Shown here: positions 1 through 9,158 of the stretch, piece after piece | Layout of the letters: every line of letters begins with the position of its first letter | Numbering within the stretch: position 1 is the first letter of the stretch | Assembly (NCBI RefSeq): GCF_003011895.2 | Contig: NZ_PXWF02000322.1 | Location: 1 to 58,156 of the forward strand | Direction of reading: 5' to 3' | Length of the DNA stretch: 58,156 nt | Source of the DNA: Massilia glaciei | GTDB lineage: Bacteria; Pseudomonadota; Gammaproteobacteria; Burkholderiales; Burkholderiaceae_D | The notes under the pieces: model-generated | What the model was told of the DNA's origin: nothing | The model's database searches: none | The model's input: only the letters and a program-made list of their open reading frames with translations | Position numbers and translations under genes: made by a program

Positions 1-106
1 GCAAATGGTCGTCGACCACGCCCTTTGCACCGGACATGCGCAAACGGATCGGTCGGTTCGCCTCGGTCAGGCCGGCCCATTCAAACGGTCGGTTCGTCCA
101 GTCCAT
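1..106 (-). CDS. Probable VgrG-type T6SS spike protein, N-terminal fragment
   Basis: A minus-strand reading frame starts with ATG at 106-104, 9 bases after a GGGGAG ribosome-binding site, and runs off the left edge of the window. The visible 35 residues begin MDWTNRPFEWAGL and continue with an RPIRLRM segment and a VVDDHL segment. From memory this resembles the start of the long VgrG-family proteins of Oxalobacteraceae, in which a basic beta strand is followed by VDDxLLV; no search confirmed it. If right, the protein is the trimeric spike tip of a type VI secretion system. A T6SS cargo cassette also occurs at 42.6-45.9 kb. The start is well supported, but the family call is tentative because so little is visible. 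Confidence 0.45.
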   Translation of the reverse strand, partial: MDWTNRPFEWAGLTEANRPIRLRMSGAKGVVDDHL

Positions 107-469
107 GTCTTTTTTCTCCCCAAGCGGACGGCGCGGAAGCGCGTTGGTGATGCAGAACAACCAATTTATGGGGTTTATGGCATGGCGAATTGCGGTTAAT
201 CAAGTTTCTGCCCGGCACAAAGAAAATATTGGGAGCGCACCTAAATGCCTGTTGTTGTGCGCCGCTGCTTTCCGTGCACGGACAGGGGCTTTATCGTCGC
301 TTACAAAGTTGATCAACGAATTGCACTGAGCGGGAAAACCAAAATTGGAGATTCGCAATCACTACTGGTTCCAACAAAAACGTGTCGATTTTTCCGCGTT
401 TTTTAAACATATCCGAACAACGTGTCGATCCGATCGACATATCCGGGCCACTTGATAACAGAAAATTAA
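107..469. other. Intergenic junction region, no gene recognised
   Basis: This stretch separates the VgrG-like gene from the hsdR remnant. It is visibly AT-richer than its flanks and holds short direct repeats: ACGTGTCGAT near 380 and 420, and ACATATCCG at 407 and 437. The hsdR-like frame becomes open only after the TAA at 467-469, so a recombination breakpoint probably lies near here. Short open frames exist on both strands but look like no known protein. Confidence 0.5.
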
Positions 470-1630
470 CTCGAACAAGAAACACTGGCCGGGCTCATTG
501 ATACCGGCTACAGCCATTTCTACGGTCCCGACATCGCCCTCGACGGCGACGCACCCGAACGGGCCAACTACACGCAGGTGGTGCTCGTAGAGAGTCTGCG
601 CAATGCAATCAGCCGGCTGAACCCGGTGATCCCGATGGTCGCCCGCGACGATGCTTTGCAACAGGTTTTGAACCTGGACACGCCCTTGCTCCTGTCGGCC
701 AACCGGCTGTTCCAGCGCTTGCTGGTCAATGGCGTGCCCGTCGAATACCAGTGCGACGGCGAGACCCGCGGCGACTTCGTTCGCCTGATCGATTTCGCCG
801 ACGTGGCGTCCAACGAGTGGCTGGCCATCAACCAGTTTTCGATCAAGGGGCCGAAGCATACCCGCCGTCCGGACATCATCTTGTTCATCAAGGGCCTTCC
901 GCTGGTGCTACTGGAACTTAAAAACCCGGCCGACGAACACGTAGACATCTGGAAGGCGTACGACCAGATCGAGACGTACAAGGAGCAGATCCCAGACGTG
1001 TTCCAGATCATCGGGGCGGCATTGGTGTCGAATACGGTGGTCGATATTATTAGCGCTTCGGGTTTGGACAAGTCAAACATCGGCATTCTGGACGAGGATT
1101 TCCTCAACGAGGTGCGCAATCTGCCGGAGCGCAATCTTGCCGTCGAGTTGCCCGAGCGCCTGCTCGAGAACGAGATAAGAGCGCGGTTCGCGACCAACGT
1201 GGTGCAGAACAATAAGTTCAGCGAAATGCTCACCAATGTCATCAAGCGTTACCAGAATCGTTCCATCGAGACGGCGCAGGTGATGGAAGAGTTGATCGCG
1301 ATGGCGAAGAAATTCAAGGAGGAGGCCGCGCGCGGTGCGAACGCAGGGCTAAACACCGACGAGCTCGCGTTCTATGATGCGCTCGCCGACAACGAGGAGT
1401 CCGTTCGGGAACTTGGCGACGAGACGCTCAAGAGGATCGCCCATGAGCTGGCCGAGAGCCTGCGCCAGAACGCCAGCGTTGATTGGGCTGTGCGCGAAAG
1501 TGTGCGGGCCAAGCTTCGCCTCATGGTCAAGCGGATCCTGCGCAAGTACAAGTATCCGCCAACCAAGCAGGATGCGGCGGTGGCCTTGGTGCTTGAGCAG
1601 GCCGAGAGCCTGAGCGCGCAATGGGCATAG
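470..1630 (+). pseudogene. Type I restriction enzyme R subunit (HsdR) remnant lacking its helicase core
   Basis: The frame from 470 is HsdR-like throughout, with the typical GYSHFYGPDIA start region. Numbering from the ATG at 578, the nuclease residues PD (98-99) and ELK (113-115) follow, so the N-terminal PD-(D/E)xK domain looks complete. After residue ~148 the frame passes directly into the C-terminal HsdR domain (EDFLNEVRN, RNLAVELPERLL, RYQNRSIE, KRILRKYKYPP). A full HsdR is about 1000 residues with two RecA-like motor domains between these parts. Here ~600 residues are missing without loss of frame. The native start codon is also missing, because TAA directly precedes the homologous frame. 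No hsdM or hsdS is nearby. The product, if made, could not translocate DNA; a small residual nuclease-like protein cannot be excluded. Confidence 0.85.
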
Positions 1631-1665
1631 GTTCTATGGCGGGGCAATTTAGTAGCGGAATCTAC

Positions 1666-1838
1666 GTCGTGCCCGCGCGGGTGCAAACTCATGCGTTTGC
1701 CTCGCTGTGAGCATGCAGTTGCGCGACATCCAAAATCTTAGCCCTCACAATTCCCGAGCCTGAAGGTTCGAACAGCGCGTATAGGCAAGCTCAGCATGGG
1801 GAAAACGCATGCGTTTTCGCTTTCGCGAGGATGACGGT
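1666..1838. repeat. REP-flanked element, copy 1 (variant ends)
   Basis: The left end (CGTCGTGCCCGCGC at 1666) and right end (TCAGCATGGG...GAGGATGACG at 1791-1838) are inverted versions of the same REP-type palindrome. The interior aligns loosely with the copies at 49153-49299 and 55808-55953. In this copy the inner arms of both ends are replaced by new small palindromes: one around AAACTCATGCGTTT at 1685, the other a perfect 18-bp palindrome at 1801-1818. No coding sequence is visible inside. Confidence 0.55.
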
Positions 1839-1895
1839 GGGTGATTTTTCGATGAGGAACAGGTTCGCGATTTCTGTCGCGTCAAAGCTACTCGT

Positions 1896-1975
1896 GGCCG
1901 CGCGCTGAGCGGGCCGCGGCCCGCTCAATCCGCCGCGGCCAGCTCAATGCGCCGCGGCCCGCTCAGCGCGCGGCC
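1896..1975. repeat. Perfect 25-bp inverted repeat at the end of the efflux operon
   Basis: Positions 1896-1920 and 1951-1975 are exact reverse complements separated by 30 bases. The right arm covers the stop codon of the outer-membrane factor gene (1963-1965). The loop contains a third related GCCGCGGCC unit. It may stop or protect the efflux mRNA, but there is no T-run, so it is not a canonical terminator. Confidence 0.7.
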
Positions 1976-3387
1976 GGCTCGCTCCACCCACCCCCGAGCA
2001 CCCGGTACAGCGTTACCTGGTTCTGCAGTTGCAGCAGCCTGGCCAGCACCGCCGCCTGTTGCGCGGCGAACAGCGAACGCTGGGCGTCGAGCAGGTCGAG
2101 GTAGCTCGCGACGCCGTTGCGGTAGCGCAGCTCCGCCAGCGCGAACCGCTCGGCCTCGGCCTCGGCCACGGCGCGTTGCGCGCGCAGCTGCTCGCCGAAG
2201 GTGGCCTGGCCCGCGAGCGCGTCCGACACCTCCCGGAACGCGGTCTGGATCGCGCGTTCGTACTGGGCCACGGCGATCTCGCGCCCGGCGCGCGCGCTGC
2301 CGAGGTTGGCCCGGTTGCGGCCGTGGTCGAAGATCGGCAGCAGCAGTTGCGGCGCCACCGTCCAGCCGTACGAGCCGCCGCTGAACAGCCCGCCCAACTC
2401 GCCGCTGGCGCTGCCCGCCGTGGCCGTGAGCGAGATGCGCGGGAAGAAGGCGGCGCGCGCGGCGCCGATGTTGGCGTTGGCGGCGAGCAGTTGCTGCTCG
2501 GCGGCGCGGATGTCCGGGCGCGCCGCCAACAGATCCGACGGCAGCCCAGCCGGCAGCGCCGCCAGCGTGGTCGCCGCCAGCGTCGCGGCCGGCGCGAGCG
2601 TGGCCGGCAGCGGCTGGCCCACGAGCAGCGTGAGCAGGTTGGCGTCCTGCGCGCGCTGGCGCTGCTGCTGCGCCAGCGTCACGCGCGCGCTTGCGACCAG
2701 CGACAGCGCCTGCTGCAAGTCGAGCTTGGAGACCACGCCGCTGTCGTATTTGAGTTGAATCAGCTTGAGCGACTCGGCGCGCGCGGCCATCGTCTTTTGC
2801 GTCAGGTCGATCAGTTCGTCGTCGGCCAGCAGGCTCAGATGCACGTTGGCGACCGCGGCGACCAGGCTGATCTGGGCGCTCTTGCGCGCCTCGGCGGTGG
2901 CCAAAAATTGCGCCAGCGCCGCCTCGCTCAGATTGCGCACGCGGCCGAAGAAGTCGAGCTCGAAGGCGCCCACGCCAAGGCCGGCGCTGTAGTTGCTGGC
3001 GATGGCGTCGTCGGCCCCGGTGGCGCGGTTGCCGTTGACGGCCAGCGCCACGCCCGGCAGCCGCTCGGCGCGCCGGATCTGGTACTGGGCGCGCGCCTGT
3101 TCGATGTTGAGCGCGGCCACGCGCAGGTCGCGGTTGCCGGCGAGCGCCAGTTCGATCAGTTGCCGCAGGCGCGCGTCGGGGAAGAAGCGCCGCCACGCGA
3201 TGCCGGCGGCGGCCTCGCCGCCGATGCCGGCCGCCGCTTCGCCGTTGACGGCGGGCGCGTCCGGGAAGGCGGCCGCGACCGGCGCGGCCGGGCGCTGGTG
3301 GGCCGGCGCCAGCGAGACGCAGCCGCCCAGCGCCAGGGCCACGGTCAGCGCCAGCGGCGCCGCCGGCGGGAAAAATTGCTTACGCAT
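1963..3387 (-). CDS. RND efflux outer-membrane factor lipoprotein (OprM/NodT family)
   Basis: This 474-residue protein is the outer-membrane channel of a tripartite efflux system. It begins with a lipoprotein signal (hydrophobic stretch ending LALGGC), followed by two repeats rich in long helices, as in TolC/OprM proteins, including the AARPDIRAAEQQL and RNGVASYLDLLDAQRSL signatures. The ATG at 3387 overlaps the TAA of the pump gene by 8 bases, so translation is probably coupled; an in-frame ATG at 3420 is possible but would overlap further. It is the last gene of the minus-strand operon adaptor-pump-channel. Its stop lies inside a 25-bp inverted repeat. Confidence 0.9.
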   Translation of the reverse strand: MRKQFFPPAAPLALTVALALGGCVSLAPAHQRPAAPVAAAFPDAPAVNGEAAAGIGGEAAAGIAWRRFFPDARLRQLIELALAGNRDLRVAALNIEQARAQYQIRRAERLPGVALAVNGNRATGADDAIASNYSAGLGVGAFELDFFGRVRNLSEAALAQFLATAEARKSAQISLVAAVANVHLSLLADDELIDLTQKTMAARAESLKLIQLKYDSGVVSKLDLQQALSLVASARVTLAQQQRQRAQDANLLTLLVGQPLPATLAPAATLAATTLAALPAGLPSDLLAARPDIRAAEQQLLAANANIGAARAAFFPRISLTATAGSASGELGGLFSGGSYGWTVAPQLLLPIFDHGRNRANLGSARAGREIAVAQYERAIQTAFREVSDALAGQATFGEQLRAQRAVAEAEAERFALAELRYRNGVASYLDLLDAQRSLFAAQQAAVLARLLQLQNQVTLYRVLGGGWSEPAAR

Positions 3388-6300
3388 CGTGTTGGCCCTT
3401 TGCTGGCGCGCCTTCTTCATGCGCGTGTTTTTTGCGCTGCCGTTCGCCGCCCTTGAACAGTGTGCGCACCACCACGAAGAACACGGGCACGAAGAACACG
3501 CCGAGCGCCGTCGCGGCGATCATGCCGCCCATCACGCCGGTGCCGATCGCGCGCTGGCTGGCCGCGCCGGCGCCGCCGGCGAGCACCAGCGGCAGCACGC
3601 CGAGGATGAAGGCGAGCGAGGTCATGAGGATGGGGCGGAAGCGCAGGTGGCAGGCCTCGATGGCCGCCTCGGCCAGCGTCCTGCCCTGCGCCTGCAACTC
3701 CTTGGCGAACTCGATGATCAGCACCGCGTTCTTGGCGCCCAGGCCGATGATGGTGATCAGGCCCACCTTGAAGTAGACGTCGTTCGGGTAGCCGCGCGAC
3801 ATCGCCGCGAGCAGGGCGCCGAGCACGCCGAGCGGCACCACCATCAGCACCGAGACCGGGATCGACCAGCTTTCGTACAGCGCCGCCAGCGCCAGGAACA
3901 CGGCCAGCATGGCGAAGCCGAGCAGCACGAAGATGGTCGCGCCCGACAGTTTCTCCTCGCGCGACTGGCCCGTCCATTCGAAGGCGAAGCCCGGCGGCAG
4001 CTGGGCCGCGAGCCGCTCCATCTCGGCCAGCGCCTCGCCGGTGCTGCGGCCGGGCGCGGCGTCGCCCGACAGGCGCATGGTCGGGTAGCCGTTGTAGCGC
4101 ACCGTCTGCATCGGGCCGGTGACCCAGCGCGTGCCCGCAAAGCTCGACAGCGGCACCTGCTGGCCGCGCGCGTTGACGGCCGTCAGGCGCAGCAGGTCGT
4201 CGGGCTGCATGCGCGCCGTCGCGTCGGCCTGCACCACCACGCGCTGCAGCCGGCCCTGGTTGGGGAAGTCGTTGATGTAGCTCGAGCCGAGCGAGGTCGA
4301 GATGGCCGCGTTGATGGCGTCGAAGCCGACGCCGAGCGCGCTGGCCTTGTCGCGGTCGATCTCGAGCAGCACCTGGGGCGCGTCCTCGAGTCCCTCGGGC
4401 CGCACGCCTGTGAGCACCGCGCTTTGCGAGGCCAGCCCGAGCAGCTGGCCGCGCGCCGCGAGCAGGGCGGCGCGCCCGTTGCCGCCGCGGTCCTGCAGGC
4501 GGAACGAAAAACCGGTGCCGCGCCCGAGCTCCGGGATCGGCGGCGGGCTCACCGCGAAGATGAAGGCGTCGCGGATGCCTGAAAGCTTGCCCGTGATGCG
4601 GTTGGCGACATCGGCCGCGCTTTGCCCGTCGCCGCCGCGCTCGTCCCAGTCATTGAGCGTGATGAAGGCCAGCGCGGCGTTCTGCCCGCTGCCCGAGAAA
4701 CTGAAGCCCATCACCCCGACCATGCTCTTGACCTCGGGCTGCTTGAGGATGAACTCCTCGGCCGCGACGAGCGCGGTGCGGGTGCGCTCGAGCGTGGCGC
4801 CCGGCGGCAGCTGGAAGCTGGCGATGACGTAGCCCTGGTCCTCGTTGGGCAGGAACGACGACGGCATGCGCGCGAACAGCAGCGCCACCACGGCGATGAC
4901 TGCGGCGAACACGATCATCGAGCGGCCCGTGTGGCGCAGCATGCGCGCCACCGCGCCCTCGTAGCCCTTGGCGGTGCGCGCGAAGCCGCGGTTGAAGCGT
5001 CCGAAGAAGACCTTTTTCTCCACGTTGTGGCCGGCCCGCACCGGCTTGAGCAGGTGCGCGCACAGCGCCGGCGTGAGCGACAGCGCCATGAAGGCCGAGA
5101 ACAGGATCGACGACACCATCACGGCCGAGAACTGGCGGTAGATGTTGCCGACCGCGCCGGCGAAGAACGCGAGCGGCACGAACACCGACACCAGCACCAC
5201 GGTCACGCCGATGATCGCGCCCGAGATCTGGCCCATCGCCTTGCGCGTGGCCTCGAGCGGCGCCAGGCCCTCCTCGCTCATGATGCGTTCGACGTTCTCG
5301 ACGACGACGATGGCGTCGTCGACGACGATGCCGATCACCAGCACCATGCCGAACATGGTCAGCACGTTGATCGAGAAGCCGAGCGCGAGCAGGGTGGCGA
5401 GCGAGCCGAGCAGCGCGACCGGCACCACGATGGTTGGGATGATCGTGTAGCGCAAGTTTTGCAAAAACAAAAACATGACGAGGAACACCAGGATGACCGC
5501 CTCGACCAGCGTCACGACGACCTGCCTGATCGAGATCTCGATGAAGCGCGAGCTGTCGAACGGGATCGCCCATTTCATGCCGGCCGGGAAGTACGGGGCC
5601 AGCTCGCCCATGCGCGCGCGCACCAGCCTGGCCGTCTCGAGCGCGTTGCCCGACGGCGCGAGCTGGATCCCGATGCCGGTCGACGGCTTGCCGTTCAGGC
5701 GCGCCGAGGTGCCGTAGCTCTGGCCGCCGATCTCGATGCGGGCGACGTCGCGCAGGCGCACGCTCGATCCGTCCGGATTGGCGCGCAGCACGATGTCGCC
5801 GAACTGTTCGACCGTGCTCAGCTGCCCGGTCACGACCACGGTGGCGGTGACGGTCTGGCCCGCGATGTTGGGCAGGTCGCCGATGGTGCCCGAGGACACC
5901 TGCGCGTTCTGGGCGCGGATGGCGCCGGTGACGTCGGCCGGGGCCAGGTTGAAGCCGACCAGCTTGGCCGGGTCGATCCAGATGCGCATCGCCTTTTCGG
6001 TGCCGAACAGCTGCGCCTGGCCGACGCCGGGGATGCGCTGGAGCTCGGGCAGCACGGTGCGCGAGGCGTAGTCGCCGAGCGCGATCGGGTCCCATTTCGG
6101 GTCGTCCGACGAGACGATGGTGAACATCAGGAAGTTGGCGCGCGCCTTGTCGACGCGCACGCCCTGCTGCACCACCGCCTGCGGCAGGCGCGGGGTGGCG
6201 CGCCCGAGCCGGTTCTGCACGTCGACCTGGGCCAGGTTGTCGTCGGTGCCGCTCTCGAAGCTGAGCGTGATCGAGCCTTGGCCGTTGGCCTGGCTGACCG

Positions 6301-6538
6301 ACTCCATGTAGATCAGGCCGGGCGAGCCGTTCATCTCGCGCTCGATGATGCTGATCACGCTGTCCTCGAGCGTCTGGGCCGACGCGCCCGGGTAGGCCAC
6401 GCTGATGACGATCGACGGCGGTGCGACGGCCGGATACTGGGCGATCGGCAACTGGGTCATCGCGACCGCGCCCACCACCATGATGAACAGGGCGATCACC
6501 CACGCGAAGATCGGGCGGTCGATGAAGAAACGGGCCAT
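3380..6538 (-). CDS. RND multidrug efflux pump, inner-membrane transporter (HAE1/AcrB family)
   Basis: The 1052-residue protein has the AcrB/MexB start (ARFFIDRPIFAWVIALFI), twelve hydrophobic segments in two halves, and large periplasmic loops. The TM4 proton-relay motif VVVDDAIVVVENVERIM and the TM10 lysine in LGAKNAVLIIEFAKEL are intact. It uses the proton gradient to expel amphiphilic compounds through the neighbouring channel. It lies 15 bases after the adaptor gene and overlaps the channel gene, forming one operon on the minus strand. Nothing in sequence alone fixes the substrate range. The Phe-rich, drug-pump-like HAE1 character is clear, and it is not a CusA-type metal pump. Confidence 0.95.
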   Translation of the reverse strand: MARFFIDRPIFAWVIALFIMVVGAVAMTQLPIAQYPAVAPPSIVISVAYPGASAQTLEDSVISIIEREMNGSPGLIYMESVSQANGQGSITLSFESGTDDNLAQVDVQNRLGRATPRLPQAVVQQGVRVDKARANFLMFTIVSSDDPKWDPIALGDYASRTVLPELQRIPGVGQAQLFGTEKAMRIWIDPAKLVGFNLAPADVTGAIRAQNAQVSSGTIGDLPNIAGQTVTATVVVTGQLSTVEQFGDIVLRANPDGSSVRLRDVARIEIGGQSYGTSARLNGKPSTGIGIQLAPSGNALETARLVRARMGELAPYFPAGMKWAIPFDSSRFIEISIRQVVVTLVEAVILVFLVMFLFLQNLRYTIIPTIVVPVALLGSLATLLALGFSINVLTMFGMVLVIGIVVDDAIVVVENVERIMSEEGLAPLEATRKAMGQISGAIIGVTVVLVSVFVPLAFFAGAVGNIYRQFSAVMVSSILFSAFMALSLTPALCAHLLKPVRAGHNVEKKVFFGRFNRGFARTAKGYEGAVARMLRHTGRSMIVFAAVIAVVALLFARMPSSFLPNEDQGYVIASFQLPPGATLERTRTALVAAEEFILKQPEVKSMVGVMGFSFSGSGQNAALAFITLNDWDERGGDGQSAADVANRITGKLSGIRDAFIFAVSPPPIPELGRGTGFSFRLQDRGGNGRAALLAARGQLLGLASQSAVLTGVRPEGLEDAPQVLLEIDRDKASALGVGFDAINAAISTSLGSSYINDFPNQGRLQRVVVQADATARMQPDDLLRLTAVNARGQQVPLSSFAGTRWVTGPMQTVRYNGYPTMRLSGDAAPGRSTGEALAEMERLAAQLPPGFAFEWTGQSREEKLSGATIFVLLGFAMLAVFLALAALYESWSIPVSVLMVVPLGVLGALLAAMSRGYPNDVYFKVGLITIIGLGAKNAVLIIEFAKELQAQGRTLAEAAIEACHLRFRPILMTSLAFILGVLPLVLAGGAGAASQRAIGTGVMGGMIAATALGVFFVPVFFVVVRTLFKGGERQRKKHAHEEGAPAKGQHDA

Positions 6539-6553
6539 GGGGCGTCCTGACGA

Positions 6554-7780
6554 TTATTTGGTGGCGGTGGCGGTGGCGGGGGCGGGGGCGGGCGCGTCGC
6601 CTGCGGCCGCGGCCGGCGTCCATGGCACCGGCTTGACGGGCGCGCCCGGCATCATCATTTTCTGGAAGCCGTCGACGACCACGCTTTCGCCCTCCTTGAG
6701 GCCCTCGAGCACGATCCAGCTGGTGCCGTGCTGGGCGCCGATGGTGACCGGACGCGGCGCCGGCTTGCCGCCGGGGCCGACCACGATCACGCTGTCGCCG
6801 GAGCTGCCGCGCGTGACCGCCTGTTGCGGCACCAGCATCGCCCGCTGCGGCGCCGATTGCGCCACGCGCACCCGCACGTATTGGCCGGGCAGCAGGCTGT
6901 TGCCGGGGTTGGGCACCTGCGCGCGCAGCGTGATCTGGCCGGTGGTCGGATCGACGTTGACGTCGGAGAACAGCAATGTGCCCCGCTGCGGCAGCGGCGT
7001 GCCGTCGTCTTGCAATATGGTCACGGGGACCCCGCCCGCAGCGGCGGCGGCGTCGCCGGCGCCCTTGCGCAGGCGCTGCAACTGGCTCGCCGACTGTGTG
7101 AAATTGACGTAGACGATGTCGGTTTGCTGGACCAGCGCGAGCTGGGTCGCCTCGGCCGCGCTGACCAGCGCGCCCTCGGTCACGAGCGCGCGGCCGATGC
7201 GCCCTTTGATCGGCGCGGCCACGTTGGCGTAGCCCACGTTGATTCTTGCGATCTGGAGCTGCGCGTTGGCGGCGGCGACGTCGGCGGCGGCCTGCTGCTG
7301 GGCGGTGAGCACGTTCGCGTATTCCTGCTTGCTCACGGCGTTGGCTTCGGCCAGGGGCCGGTAGCGTTCGGCCTGGCCCCTGGCCTGGGCCAGGTTGGCC
7401 TCGGCCTTGCCGAGCGCGGCGCGCGCGCTGTTAAGCGCGGCCTGGTAGGGCGCGGGGTCGATCAGGAACAGCACCTGCCCTGCCTTGACCTCGCTGCCCT
7501 CGGTGAACAATCGTTTGAGCACGACCCCGTTGACGCGCGCCCGCACCTGGGCCACGCGCACCGGCTCTACCCGTCCCGGCAACTCGGTCTGCAAGGTCAC
7601 CGGCGCGAAGCCGGTGGTGATCACGCCAACCTCGGGCGGCGGACCGTTGCCCCCGCCCGGACCGCCGCCCGCGCCGTTCGCGTCCGGTTTGGGACCGCAG
7701 GCGGTGAGCAGGGCCAGCGCGCTCAGGACGCCGATGGCTAGCCGGATCAACGGGGTGGGGTGGGGCGGGGATTGGCGCAT
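6554..7780 (-). CDS. RND efflux periplasmic adaptor (AcrA/MexA family)
   Basis: A 408-residue lipoprotein-type membrane-fusion protein. The signal ends in ALLTACG, followed by a Gly/Pro-rich linker. The barrel-sandwich (lipoyl) halves are seen as VRARVNGVVLKRLFTEG and YANVAAPIKGRIGRALVTEG, with the alpha-hairpin between them. The beta-barrel and membrane-proximal domains follow, ending in an Ala/Pro/Thr-rich tail. It links the pump at 3380-6538 to the outer-membrane channel. It is the first gene of the operon. No adjacent TetR- or LysR-type regulator is seen, so how this operon is controlled is unknown. Confidence 0.93.
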   Translation of the reverse strand: MRQSPPHPTPLIRLAIGVLSALALLTACGPKPDANGAGGGPGGGNGPPPEVGVITTGFAPVTLQTELPGRVEPVRVAQVRARVNGVVLKRLFTEGSEVKAGQVLFLIDPAPYQAALNSARAALGKAEANLAQARGQAERYRPLAEANAVSKQEYANVLTAQQQAAADVAAANAQLQIARINVGYANVAAPIKGRIGRALVTEGALVSAAEATQLALVQQTDIVYVNFTQSASQLQRLRKGAGDAAAAAGGVPVTILQDDGTPLPQRGTLLFSDVNVDPTTGQITLRAQVPNPGNSLLPGQYVRVRVAQSAPQRAMLVPQQAVTRGSSGDSVIVVGPGGKPAPRPVTIGAQHGTSWIVLEGLKEGESVVVDGFQKMMMPGAPVKPVPWTPAAAAGDAPAPAPATATATK

Positions 7781-7896
7781 CGCTTGGTCGTCCTAGTTTT
7801 GAAGGGGCAGTGGCGGCGCCTGTATTGATGGGACGCATTCATTTTTAAACCGGAAAGTACTAACACGTACTTGTCGTCAACGTGCGGGCCAGAAAA

Positions 7897-7941
7897 CCGA
7901 AACCCATATCGCCCCCCGCATGCGGGCGATATGGGTTTCGG
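7897..7941 (-). terminator. Terminator hairpin downstream of tal
   Basis: An 18-bp perfect inverted repeat (7897-7914 with 7924-7941) and a 9-base loop is followed on the minus strand by TTTTCT. It lies 58 bases after the transaldolase stop and before the efflux operon. The centre also holds a 12-bp palindrome (7915-7926), so two hairpin registers are possible. Confidence 0.8.
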
Positions 7942-7999
7942 GTGTCGGCATCCGGGTTGGCGTCTTCGTGCCGGCACGGTTTTTAGCGCGCCGGAACGG

Positions 8000-8932
8000 T
8001 CAGCGCATCGCGGCGACGATTTGCCTGAGCTTGCCCGAATCGGCGCAGAACGCGCGGATGCCCTCGCCCAGTTTCTCGGACGCCATCGCGTCGTCGTTGA
8101 GCATGAAGCGGAAGGTTTTTTCGTCGAGCGAGACCTTCTCGCCGGGCGCGCTGGCATTGGCCGCGTCGAGCTTGCGCGGCACGGGCGCATCGGAGTCGGC
8201 GAGCGCCTGCAGCAAGTCGGGGCTGATCGTGAGCAGGTCGCAGCCGGCCAGTTCGAGGATCTGCGAGGTGTTGCGGAAACTCGCCCCCATCACCTCCGTC
8301 CGGTACCCGTAGGCGCGGTAGTAATTGAAGATCCGCTTGACCGACTGCACCCCCGGGTCGTCCGCGCCGGCGTACTCGATTCCGGTCGATTTTTTGTACC
8401 AGTCGTAGATGCGGCCGACGAACGGCGAGATCAGTTGCGCGCCCGCCTCGGCGCAGGCGATCGCCTGCGACAGCGAGAACAGCAAGGTCATGTTGCAGCG
8501 GATGCCCTCGCGCTCGAGGATCTCGGCGGCGCGGATGCCCTCCCAGGTCGCGGCGATCTTGATGAGCACGCGCTCGCGTTCGATGCCTGCCTGCGCGTAC
8601 AGGGCGGTCAGCTCGCGCCCCTTGGCCACCGTGGCCGCGGTGTCGAACGACAGGCCGGCGTCGACTTCGGTCGAGACGCGCCCCGGAATGAGCTTGAGGA
8701 TTTCGACGCCGAACGCGATCAGCACGCGGTCGATGAGTTGTTCGGTCGAGTGGCCCGGAAAATCGCGCACGGCCCGCTCGAGCAGCGGCTTGTACTCGGC
8801 CTTTTGCACGGCCTTGAAGATGAGCGAGGGATTGGTGGTGGCGTCACGCGGCGCGTACGCCTTGATCGACTGGAAGTCGCCGGTGTCGGCGACGACGGTG
8901 GTCAGTTGCTTGAGCTGTTCGAGTTGATTCAT
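8000..8932 (-). CDS. tal: Transaldolase
   Basis: A 310-residue TalB-type transaldolase that transfers a dihydroxyacetone unit between sugar phosphates in the non-oxidative pentose phosphate pathway. The Schiff-base lysine is K125 in [12 protein letters not shown]. The family motif [10 protein letters not shown] (residues 29-38) and the C-terminal [15 protein letters not shown] region are present. The start chosen is the ATG at 8932 ([10 protein letters not shown]), because the longer open frame upstream lacks similarity. It stands alone between the efflux clusters but fits the zwf/edd/eda/pgi genes 12-23 kb away. A strong terminator follows. Confidence 0.97.
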   Translation of the reverse strand: MNQLEQLKQLTTVVADTGDFQSIKAYAPRDATTNPSLIFKAVQKAEYKPLLERAVRDFPGHSTEQLIDRVLIAFGVEILKLIPGRVSTEVDAGLSFDTAATVAKGRELTALYAQAGIERERVLIKIAATWEGIRAAEILEREGIRCNMTLLFSLSQAIACAEAGAQLISPFVGRIYDWYKKSTGIEYAGADDPGVQSVKRIFNYYRAYGYRTEVMGASFRNTSQILELAGCDLLTISPDLLQALADSDAPVPRKLDAANASAPGEKVSLDEKTFRFMLNDDAMASEKLGEGIRAFCADSGKLRQIVAAMR

Positions 8933-9068
8933 GGCACTGCCTGATGTAAGTGGAAACATTAACGATTGTACCCCGCTTGGACATCGGCGTCGGCATCCGC
9001 GATTTGCGCGCGCCTGGGGCGCGGCCGCCCACGGCGCGTTGCGGGGCAACGCGGGAATCCGAAAACGC

Positions 9069-9099
9069 TTGACCTTCCAAGCGTGGCAAGCCGGATAAA
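9069..9099 (+). promoter_or_regulatory. CueR/MerR-type promoter upstream of the second RND operon
   Basis: TTGACC (9069-9074) and GATAAA (9094-9099) are separated by 19 bp, the overlong spacer typical of MerR-activated promoters. The spacer holds an imperfect dyad starting ACCTTCC at 9072. Its first 13 bases match the copA promoter at 14989. It lies 60 bp before the adaptor gene, which suggests copper or silver induction of an RND pump. Confidence 0.7.
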
Positions 9100-9158
9100 G
9101 GCAACAGCAGCCGCTTCGGCTCAGCAAAACCACCCCGACCCCTGTCGCAAAAGGCCAA

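Noticed and set aside
36-329. A 97-codon plus-strand open frame near the left edge
   Set aside because: It runs opposite the VgrG-like start, has no ribosome site and no recognisable features.
4622-6550. A 642-codon plus-strand open frame opposite the first RND pump
   Set aside because: Shadow of the pump gene; low-complexity His/Arg/Asp composition.
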